A stretch of DNA of 64,000 bases, from assembly GCA_024637115.1 (NCBI GenBank), contig JAGXFU010000010.1, positions 1-64,000 of the forward strand. The letters are read 5' to 3'. A program made the position numbers and the translations under genes. The DNA comes from Actinomycetes bacterium. Lineage in GTDB: Bacteria; Actinomycetota; Coriobacteriia; Anaerosomatales; JAGXFU01. Numbering within the stretch: the first letter of the stretch is position 1; each line of letters begins with the position of its first letter. The notes beneath the pieces were generated by a model, which saw nothing but the letters and a program-made list of their open reading frames with translations, ran no database searches and was not told the DNA's origin. Below are positions 1-5,810 of the stretch, in pieces.

Positions 1-246
1 CCCCGGAAATGAGAAGAGCCCCGAGACCGGGACTCGCAGGTCGATCCGAAGACTCTCATGGCGATGCAGCTCAGAGACTGCCGAGGAACCCGCCGTGCCA
101 TCTCTATCTCTTCAGCGAGGACTCTCCGCGTGCCACCGAACAGTACTTATACAGTCTGTGTATGCAGGATATACCGCTGGGGTGCTTCTGTGTAAGAAGA
201 TGTCAGCTGCTTGGGAGAGCATGCATTGCAGTCTGGATAAGCCCAA
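1..246. other. Left edge, no supported gene
   Basis: I see no reading frame here with a convincing start, ribosome-binding site or recognisable protein. The frames that cross it run on into the antisense of the next gene. It may hold the 3' flank of a neighbouring gene outside the window. Confidence 0.4.
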
Positions 247-286
247 AGAACCGCGCGAGAGGCACATCGGCCTCCCGCGCGGTTCT
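247..286 (-). terminator. Intrinsic terminator after the exported protein gene
   Basis: A 17-bp inverted repeat with one mismatch pairs 247-263 with 270-286 around a 6-nt loop. On the minus strand it is followed by a short T run (complement of AAA at 245-247). It begins 6 bp beyond the stop codon of the minus-strand gene ending at 292, so it most likely ends that transcript. Confidence 0.75.
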
Positions 287-291
287 CAGAT

Positions 292-1485
292 TTACTCGGC
301 CAGATATCCTGTTGCGCGCAGCGTCTCAGCAATCGCCGCTTCGGTGTTGCTCGAATCGCAGTATCCGATTTCGATACGTGGGTCATCGGTAAAGACCTGC
401 ACCAGACCCACCGCGTCGCCGCTACGCAGAGCATCGAACATCTCCTCGGCAGCATCCTCGATCGACGTGCCTTCGGGAACCGTGACGGCAAAGGTAGATG
501 ACGTACACGGATCGACCTGAGCGATCTGCGTGCTGATCACGCCATCCGCTACATCGGGCTTGGTTCCGACTTCAATGCCAAGCAACACAACAGCAACGAA
601 CAGAACGCCGACCCCAACGGTGATCGCGCCCTTCGGCACCGAGCGCCGGGTGAGCTCGATTGACGACTCGTCATCGGATACGGCTGGCGCTGACTGCGCC
701 TTATCGGATTCAGCGACAACCGCAGGCTCATCCACCTCGGAGCCAACCGGCGTCATCTTCCTGCGCACACTCGATATGAGCAAGACTGCCAGACCAACGA
801 ATACGAGCCCGAACAGAACCGGCACAATCACACCATCTGACCCGGACGTCGTTGCGCCGGTGTTGGCCGGTGCTCCCGGCGCTGCTGCGGCGGGGGCCAC
901 GTAAGTAGCCGACAGAGCGATTGAATCGCCGGCCTTCACGTCATTGAACACGAGTTCATAGAACTGAAATCCGGTCGGCCCTGGAGCAATGGCACCACCG
1001 GGCGTGCCCGTTGAAAGCGTGGCACCCTGCGGCATCCGAATCATGGCCGTCACGAGCGGCGCGTCTTGATTGGCGATCCAGTTGATCGTTGCGACTCGTC
1101 CCTCGGCAGTCGCGACAACAGCGTTCGGTACCAGCAGTTCGAGTTGCGCCGATGGACCCTGGGTCATCGTGAACGTATACACGTCGAACGCACCCGAGTT
1201 CTCTACCGAGGGGGTGAACGCCGGATCCTGATCCAAGGCGCCACCGAGGACCTCACCGGACCACTCAAGTGTTGCGCCAGCCGGCGCTGACAGGGAGCCC
1301 TCGACTGGCAAGGTCGTTCCAGGCGGGATAGTGCCGGCAACAATCATCAAGGGCGACTGGTCATCGTGCAGCACAAGGTCGATCGATTGCCATGCGAGTG
1401 GCGCTGCGTACGCAGATGCGGCAGAGATCAAGATCACTGCGACAAGGACAGCGCACGAGAACGTGGCGCGAATAGTGCGGGACAT
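292..1485 (-). CDS. Exported membrane protein of unknown function
   Basis: I do not recognise this 397-aa protein. The start at 1485 is chosen because GGAGG sits just upstream and a signal peptide (MSRTIRATF, hydrophobic core, then SAYA-A) follows at once. The longer frame from 1530 lacks these. After the signal peptide come about 190 residues rich in Pro, Gly, Thr and Ala that look like an extracytoplasmic beta-sandwich. A membrane span (IVPVLFGLVFVGLAVLL), an acidic low-complexity linker, a second membrane span (AITVGVGVLFVAVVLLG) and a C-terminal segment of about 95 residues with two cysteines follow. The C-terminal piece could be a small alpha/beta domain, but no catalytic motif is visible. 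The smaller exported protein upstream is on the same strand and may share its role. Confidence 0.7.
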   Translation of the reverse strand: MSRTIRATFSCAVLVAVILISAASAYAAPLAWQSIDLVLHDDQSPLMIVAGTIPPGTTLPVEGSLSAPAGATLEWSGEVLGGALDQDPAFTPSVENSGAFDVYTFTMTQGPSAQLELLVPNAVVATAEGRVATINWIANQDAPLVTAMIRMPQGATLSTGTPGGAIAPGPTGFQFYELVFNDVKAGDSIALSATYVAPAAAAPGAPANTGATTSGSDGVIVPVLFGLVFVGLAVLLISSVRRKMTPVGSEVDEPAVVAESDKAQSAPAVSDDESSIELTRRSVPKGAITVGVGVLFVAVVLLGIEVGTKPDVADGVISTQIAQVDPCTSSTFAVTVPEGTSIEDAAEEMFDALRSGDAVGLVQVFTDDPRIEIGYCDSSNTEAAIAETLRATGYLAE

Positions 1486-1543
1486 CAAGGTACCTCCGGA
1501 ATCAGATGACGGGGCAGAGCGGTAACCCACAAAGACTCGTGCG

Positions 1544-1831
1544 TCAGATTCGAAGCGTGATGTCCCCCGGAACGAACACTCCGTCGAACGTGTTGGGGCT
1601 AAAGACAGTAGGCCCGGCTCCCGGCACGATGATCCGGCCGGAACTCATAAGAACTGCGGCAGATGCAACCGTTCGAGCCGGCTGATAGTGCGTCGCCGAC
1701 TGGGCCTCCGGCACCAGTTGAGCGTTACACGTCTCGCAGGAATACTCCACGCAGCCCAAACCGGCTGCCGCGGCAGCAAGCACGAACAGAGCGCACAACA
1801 CCCAGACGCCCGATGTGGAGATTCTCGCCAT
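1544..1831 (-). CDS. Small exported Cys-containing protein, unknown
   Basis: A short protein of about 95 residues starting at ATG 1831 with an N-terminal hydrophobic segment (VWVLCALFVLAAAAAGLG) followed by C-V-E-Y-S-C-E-T-C. The first cysteine after the hydrophobic run could be a lipidation site, but the residues before it (G-L-G) fit the lipobox poorly. The three closely spaced cysteines could instead bind a metal or form a disulfide. The remaining half is rich in Val, Gly and Pro. A longer frame begins at 1897, and no strong ribosome-binding site decides between the two starts. It lies upstream of, and on the same strand as, the larger exported protein. Confidence 0.5.
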   Translation of the reverse strand: MARISTSGVWVLCALFVLAAAAAGLGCVEYSCETCNAQLVPEAQSATHYQPARTVASAAVLMSSGRIIVPGAGPTVFSPNTFDGVFVPGDITLRI

Positions 1832-1964
1832 GCCCGCGATTCTAGCAACCCTCGTGCCTGCGGGCGATGTCACATGCCGTTTCTCCCCCAAAAACACACA
1901 GGAACGCCCTCAACTGCAGTTTCACGCGACCGCCGCGCACGCGAAACACGGGAGGACACAAAAC

Positions 1965-2002
1965 GTAACGCAATCGAAACGCCCGTTCTGTTTCCACGAA
2001 AT
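1965..2002 (+). promoter_or_regulatory. Candidate GlnR-type nitrogen operator
   Basis: GTAAC at 1965-1969, six bases, then GAAAC at 1976-1980 matches the actinobacterial GlnR half-site pair gTnAc-n6-GaAAc exactly. A GAAAT at 1998-2002 falls in the correct phase for the second b-site, although the second a-site (TCTGT, 1987-1991) is poor. It sits 135-170 bp upstream of the ammonium transporter gene, where a nitrogen regulator would be expected. Whether this lineage has GlnR cannot be seen here. Confidence 0.45.
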
Positions 2003-2136
2003 ATCCGGATGGTTGCATAGGTGTACGCAAGCTTTGGCTTGACGTCTGAAAACCACATGTCCTGCGCGAAGGAGGTGTTCTCGGGATGGGTTTCACACAG
2101 ACACACGAATCGAATTCCACAAGGGAGGTACGTTCC

Positions 2137-3504
2137 ATGCGCAACAAGAAGCTTCTGCTCATGGTGGGCTTGATTGCCGTTATCGTCCTCGCGCTCCCTT
2201 CGATCGCCCTCGCGGCTGATCCGGGCGGGCTCGCGACATACGAAGCGGCTGAAGTACCCACCGCTCTTGCACTCGACTTTATCTGGCTGCTCATCGCAGC
2301 CTTCCTGGTCTTCATCATGCAGGCTGGATTCGCGGCCGTTGAGGCTGGCTTCTGCCGGGCCAAGAACACAACCAACCTCATGATGAAGAACATGATGGAC
2401 TTTGTGATGGGTTCGCTTGGGTACTTCGCCGTTGGCTTTGCCTTCATGTACGGAGCCGATGCCGCAGGCATCATCGGTACCGACGGGTGGTTCATGGCAG
2501 GCGACTACTACGATGTCACGATGTACCGTGACTTCATGTTCCAGGTCGTGTTCGCGGCCACAGCTGCAACGATCGTCTCCGGTGCGGTCGCCGAGCGTCT
2601 CAAGTTCAGCGCATACCTCGTGTACTCGATCGTTATCACCGCAGTCATCTATCCGATCTACGGTCACTGGGTATGGGGTGGCGGCTGGCTGTCCGCTCTT
2701 CCCTTTGGCGCCGGTCACGTTGACTTCGCCGGTTCCGGCGTTGTCCACGCTGTCGGTGGTTTCGTAGGACTCGCGGGAGCAATGGTGCTCGGACCGCGCT
2801 TTGGCAAGTTTGACAAAGACGGTAAGCCTCGGGCCATCCCGGGTCACAACATCGCGCTTGCCACCATCGGCCTGTTCCTGCTGTGGTTTGGCTGGTTCGG
2901 CTTTAACCCGGGCTCCACGTTGTCCGGTACCGACCTCCGCATGGCGGTCATCGCTGTGAACACCAACATGGCTGCTGCAGCTGGCGCCGCAGTCGCGTTG
3001 TTGATCACCAAGTTCAAGACAGGTATCTGGGACGTTGGTATGGGCATCAACGGTGCGCTCGCCGGCCTCGTTGGTATCACCGCTCCCTGTGCATTCGTAA
3101 GCGGTGTTGACTCGGTCATCATCGGCGCCATCGCAGGTGCGATCGTGATCATCTCCGTCTACACCCTGGAGAACATGGGCATCGACGATCCGGTCGGTGC
3201 GGTCTCGGTCCACGGAGTGAACGGCATCTGGGGACTCATTGCAGTCGGTCTGTTCGCCGATGGTACGTACACCGCATGGCCGGTCACCGGTCTCTTCTAC
3301 GGTGGCGGCGCAGATCAGCTCATTGCACAGCTCATTGGTGCAGGCGTCGTTATCGCCTGGGCATTCGGCACCGGCTTCATCGTATTCAAGGTGATGGACA
3401 TGGTCATGGGCATCCGCGTTTCGCCCGAAGAGGAGATCCAGGGTCTCGATCTCCAGGAGCATGGTTCATCGGCCTACCCGAACTTCCTGATCGTAGAAGA
3501 GTAG
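2137..3504 (+). CDS. amtB: Ammonium transporter AmtB
   Basis: Amt/Mep/Rh-family channel for ammonium uptake across the cytoplasmic membrane, 455 aa from the start at 2137. A cleavable signal peptide (MRNKKLLLMVGLIAV... ALA-A) precedes about eleven membrane spans. Family hallmarks include the early AGFAAVEAGFCRAKN segment, DFAGSGVVH with its conserved pore region, GWFGFNPGS and the late VHGVNGIWG containing the second pore histidine. Two start signals are present in frame. GGAGG at 2071 serves an ATG at 2086, and GGGAGGT at 2123-2129 serves the ATG at 2137. The second is preferred because it gives a normal signal peptide. Two P-II genes follow at once, the usual pairing in which P-II blocks the channel when nitrogen is plentiful. 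Confidence 0.97.
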   Translation: MRNKKLLLMVGLIAVIVLALPSIALAADPGGLATYEAAEVPTALALDFIWLLIAAFLVFIMQAGFAAVEAGFCRAKNTTNLMMKNMMDFVMGSLGYFAVGFAFMYGADAAGIIGTDGWFMAGDYYDVTMYRDFMFQVVFAATAATIVSGAVAERLKFSAYLVYSIVITAVIYPIYGHWVWGGGWLSALPFGAGHVDFAGSGVVHAVGGFVGLAGAMVLGPRFGKFDKDGKPRAIPGHNIALATIGLFLLWFGWFGFNPGSTLSGTDLRMAVIAVNTNMAAAAGAAVALLITKFKTGIWDVGMGINGALAGLVGITAPCAFVSGVDSVIIGAIAGAIVIISVYTLENMGIDDPVGAVSVHGVNGIWGLIAVGLFADGTYTAWPVTGLFYGGGADQLIAQLIGAGVVIAWAFGTGFIVFKVMDMVMGIRVSPEEEIQGLDLQEHGSSAYPNFLIVEE

Positions 3505-3532
3505 ATAATCAACCACCGAGGAGGTGAAGACC

Positions 3533-3871
3533 GTGAAAAAGATCGAAGCAGTCATCCGCCCGGAAAAGCTCGACGCAGTGAAGGCCGCGCTTGATACCGC
3601 CGGATACCCTGGCATGATGCTCACCCGCATCGAGGGGCACGGCAAACAGAAGGGCTTGATGCAGCAGTTCCGCGGTCGTTCGTACAAGGTGGAGATGCTG
3701 CCCAAGTACAAGATCGAAGTCATCTGCGCCGATGGTGAGTGCACCAAGCTCGCCGAGGCCATCATCAACGCCGCACGTACAGGCGAGGTTGGCGACGGCA
3801 AGATCTTTGTGAGCGACATCTCTGACGTCACACGTATTCGCACCGGCGAATCCGGCGACGTGGCTATCTAG
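3533..3871 (+). CDS. glnK: P-II nitrogen regulatory protein (first copy)
   Basis: 112-aa P-II signal transducer, full family length. The GTG at 3533 is chosen over GTG 3524 because the family begins M-K-K-I-E-A and GAGGAGGTG lies at the right distance. The T-loop (RGRSYKVEMLPKYKIEV) keeps the tyrosine at the position uridylylated in proteobacterial GlnB. The B-loop TGEVGDGKIFV and C-terminal RIRTGE that bind ATP/ADP and 2-oxoglutarate are intact. It follows amtB by 28 bp, so it is most likely the channel-gating GlnK-type member. GlnK versus GlnB cannot be settled by sequence alone. Confidence 0.93.
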   Translation: MKKIEAVIRPEKLDAVKAALDTAGYPGMMLTRIEGHGKQKGLMQQFRGRSYKVEMLPKYKIEVICADGECTKLAEAIINAARTGEVGDGKIFVSDISDVTRIRTGESGDVAI

Positions 3872-3882
3872 TTTCACACCCC

Positions 3883-3916
3883 GCAGAACGGGGGGTTTGC
3901 CGGCCCCCCGTTCTGC
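3883..3916 (+). other. Perfect 13-bp hairpin between the two P-II genes
   Basis: GCAGAACGGGGGG at 3883-3895 pairs perfectly with 3904-3916 around an 8-nt loop. No T tract follows (the next bases are ACCCCCC), so it is not a standard intrinsic terminator. It could be a partial attenuator or an mRNA-end stabiliser that makes amtB-glnK more abundant than the second P-II gene. Confidence 0.6.
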
Positions 3917-3968
3917 ACCCCCCATCACACGGCCATCTGCCTGAGATTCGAACACCCTGGAGCTTCCA

Positions 3969-4307
3969 ATGAAGAAGGTCGAAGCCATATTTCGTCCAGA
4001 AAAGCTTGAAGGCGTGCGCGATGCGCTCGACCAGCTTGAGCGAGCCGGCCTCACGGTGATCGAGGTGAAGGGCCACGGCGTTCAGCGCGGCCTGACCCAG
4101 CAGTGGCGCGGAGGCGAGTACCATGTCTCACTCGTACCCAAGGTTATGGTGTTGAGCGTGGTACACGACCACGAGGTGCAGGAAACGATCGAGACGATCA
4201 CCTCGGTAGCGCGCACCGGACTCATGGGTGATGGAAAGATCTTTGTCACTCCCGTAGAACAGGCGATTCGTATTCGCACGGGAGAGACCGGGCCTCAGGC
4301 AATCTAA
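3969..4307 (+). CDS. glnB: P-II nitrogen regulatory protein (second copy)
   Basis: A second 112-aa P-II protein starting at ATG 3969 behind a GGAG ribosome site. It differs clearly from the first copy, so it is an old paralogue and not a recent duplication. The T-loop RGGEYHVSLVPKV keeps the tyrosine, the B-loop TGLMGDGKIFV is intact and the C-terminus has RIRTGETG. In organisms with tandem P-II genes one copy usually gates AmtB while the other acts on nitrogen metabolic enzymes or kinases. Which is which here is inference. A terminator follows, so it closes the amtB operon. Confidence 0.93.
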   Translation: MKKVEAIFRPEKLEGVRDALDQLERAGLTVIEVKGHGVQRGLTQQWRGGEYHVSLVPKVMVLSVVHDHEVQETIETITSVARTGLMGDGKIFVTPVEQAIRIRTGETGPQAI

Positions 4308-4345
4308 GCACGATCCGCAGACCGCTCACTGGTCTCGAGAAACAC

Positions 4346-4371
4346 AAAGACCCGCACATGCGCGGGTCTTT
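4346..4371 (+). terminator. Terminator of the amtB-P-II operon
   Basis: AAAGACCCGC (4346-4355) pairs with GCGGGTCTTT (4362-4371) around a 6-nt loop and ends in TTTTC, 38 bp after the second P-II stop codon. The A-rich 5' flank would also let it act for transcripts arriving on the minus strand, including the putative RNA at 4398-4675. Confidence 0.88.
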
Positions 4372-4397
4372 TCATCTACCTGGGAAGTCCCTTGGAC

Positions 4398-4675
4398 AAG
4401 AAAAACCGGGATGGCCTTCGCACCGCCCGAGGATCCCCTGTAAAGGGATATCATTGAGAGCTCTCGGCCAAGTGAGCTGTTCTACCCTCTTGGCCTCACC
4501 CTCGCGTTATCCAGAGGCTTATGCCCGACTCTTCGGTGGCCCTGACTCATCTTCTCGAAACAACCTCTGCGTCTTCACTGTAGACGCACAATCGAACCGA
4601 CAACTCTTTTCTTCACGTACCAACTCATCCTCTTACGGCCAAACCGAAGGTCTTTATCTGCCATCCCGGCTTAAT
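4398..4675 (-). ncRNA. Probable large structured RNA, family not identified
   Basis: There is no credible protein gene between 4372 and 4873, yet the sequence is dense in paired elements. A perfect 10-bp closing helix joins 4660-4669 and 4406-4415 about 245 bp apart. Read on the minus strand it is followed by five T residues (complement of 4401-4405), as at the 3' end of a self-terminating RNA. Inside are a C(UUCG)G tetraloop hairpin near 4644-4649 in minus sense, a GCGUCU/AGACGC hairpin near 4567-4586, a GGCCAAG/CUUGGCC pairing (4488-4494 with 4466-4472) and an AUCCC/GGGAU hairpin near 4430-4450. The UUCG loop and T run favour the minus strand. A TATATATAGG at 4762-4771 could be a -10 element, but no good -35 is seen. 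It does not match tmRNA, RNase P RNA or SRP RNA signatures that I know. The raiA motif of anaerobic Actinobacteria and Firmicutes is a candidate I cannot confirm. Confidence 0.6.
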
Positions 4676-4806
4676 CCGTGATTCTCTAGCACTTAAGCGA
4701 TCCTCACCTCTCTATGGCCGGATCACCACTCTCGGAATCGGTTCGGCTCCACCGACACCTACCTATATATACCCGCGTTTTCGTATTTCTCCCCATCTCA
4801 AAACGA

Positions 4807-4833
4807 CGGACGGCCCCGATATGGGGCCGTCCG
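4807..4833 (-). terminator. Terminator of the rhodanese-thioredoxin gene
   Basis: An 11-bp perfect GC-rich stem (4807-4817 with 4823-4833, 5-nt loop) lies 41 bp beyond the minus-strand stop codon. It is followed on that strand by CGTTTTG. It also separates this gene from the structured RNA downstream. Confidence 0.85.
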
Positions 4834-4873
4834 ATACAGTTCTATCGACGAGCGGGTCAAAGCACGCGACGAA

Positions 4874-5581
4874 CTACTTGAGCGCGTCGAGCTGCTTGCG
4901 CATCGCGTCCTCGGACTGCTCGCCCACCAGTTGTCCGGCGGCCGAACCATCGGTATTCACGAACACGAACGTTGGCACGTACTGCGCGCCATACTGCTCC
5001 ATCAGAGCCTGTCCCTCGGCATCTTTGTCCACGTCGAACAAGCGGAACTCGACCTTGCCGTCGTACTCACTCTTTAGCCTGTCCACGACAGGCGCCATTG
5101 TCTGGCACGAGGGTCACCAATCGGTGTAGAACTCGTAGAGTACGGGCGAATCGAGCGCGACTGCCGGCACGGGCGGCGCAACGGCGACAGCCGTACCGCG
5201 CTCAACGTCACCATTCCATGTGACCATACCTGCGTTGAGGTGGTATACCTCAGAGAACCCGAGCTGCTCGAGGGCCTGGACCGCACTCACGGAGCGCGAT
5301 CCGGTGGCGCAGTAGACAGCGACGGGCTGATTCGGATCCCACGCTGCTGCAGCCGTCGTAAACTCGTTGACAGGCACGTTCTCGGCTGTGGGGATATGTC
5401 CGGCCTCATACTCGCCCGAGGTGCGGACATCGATAATCCGAACCCCCTGTGCCACGAGATCCTGCATTTTGGCCGAATCGACGTTTGCGGTGCCTCCCGC
5501 GCCTTGAGGCGTGAACAGCATCACGCCCAGGCCCACCAGAACCACCGCTCCGATAATCCAAAAGATCAACTTCTGATTCAT
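4874..5581 (-). CDS. Membrane-anchored rhodanese-thioredoxin selenoprotein (in-frame UGA)
   Basis: Read through one UGA, this is a single 235-aa protein. ATG 5581 has AGGAG at good spacing. Residues 5-23 form a membrane anchor, predicted to place the rest outside the cytoplasm. Residues ~33-135 are a rhodanese domain with active-site loop C91-A-T-G-S-R-S. Residues ~145-235 are a thioredoxin domain. The thioredoxin active site is W155-UGA156-P157-S158-C159, so the UGA falls on the nucleophilic cysteine of WCxxC. The thioredoxin fold then continues in the same frame with the cis-proline V-P-T and usual length, ending at 4874. The hairpin at 5077-5093 fits a bacterial SECIS. A rhodanese that ended at W155 would carry a meaningless stub of a thioredoxin strand, which argues against a true stop. 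A decayed Cys codon is the alternative. Likely role: sulfane-sulfur transfer or reduction at the membrane. The CstR-like operator upstream supports this. Confidence 0.85.
5077..5116 (-). promoter_or_regulatory. UGA-Sec codon and SECIS-like hairpin
   Basis: The UGA is at 5114-5116 on the minus strand. Downstream, 5'-GCCUGUC (5093-5087), loop GUG (5086-5084) and GACAGGC (5083-5077) form a perfect 7-bp stem. The loop begins 27 nt after the UGA and its first base is G. This agrees with the known bacterial SECIS rules: an apical loop about 16-37 nt from the UGA, with a G among its first bases. Confidence 0.75.
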
Positions 5582-5652
5582 TACCACTCCTTGCCCTCCC
5601 GCATCCGGTGGAAGGTCCGGCTCTATGCATGCCCTAGGTTGTTCGAGACATT

Positions 5653-5668
5653 ATACCCTTGGGGGTAT
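5653..5668 (-). promoter_or_regulatory. CsoR/CstR-type operator
   Basis: ATACCC-TTGG-GGGTAT is a 16-bp palindrome-like site matching the operator form of CsoR-family repressors, which include the copper sensor CsoR and the persulfide sensor CstR. It lies 72 bp upstream of the rhodanese-thioredoxin start codon in the divergent spacer with the glucan synthase gene. CstR is known to control rhodanese genes, so sulfur sensing is the better guess. The regulator itself is not in this window. Confidence 0.6.
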
Positions 5669-5810
5669 TCATTCCACAACTTCCCGTCCTGGATGGTGCA
5701 GGTCGGGGATAATCAGGTTCATACGCGCCCTGTCCGTCAGAACAGCAAGTACGTTACCAACAATTAGACTGGGGCGTAGACCAACTACGGCCGAAGGGGA
5801 CTTAGTGAGG

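Noticed and set aside
1870..3462. 530-aa open frame on the minus strand antisense to amtB
   Set aside because: Low-complexity, His/Asp/Glu-rich composition typical of a shadow frame. No ribosome site, and it lies wholly across the well-supported amtB gene.
3969..4307. Recent duplication of the P-II gene
   Set aside because: The two P-II proteins differ at many positions, including loops, so they are long-standing paralogues.
4358..4681. 107-aa plus-strand frame in the structured RNA region
   Set aside because: No plausible start signal and no recognisable protein. The interval is better explained by base-paired RNA on the minus strand.
4874..5098. A separate 74-aa thioredoxin-like gene starting at ATG 5098
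   Set aside because: It would lack the first beta strand and the active site. It is in frame with the rhodanese gene through one UGA placed exactly at the active-site cysteine, so read-through as selenocysteine explains it better.
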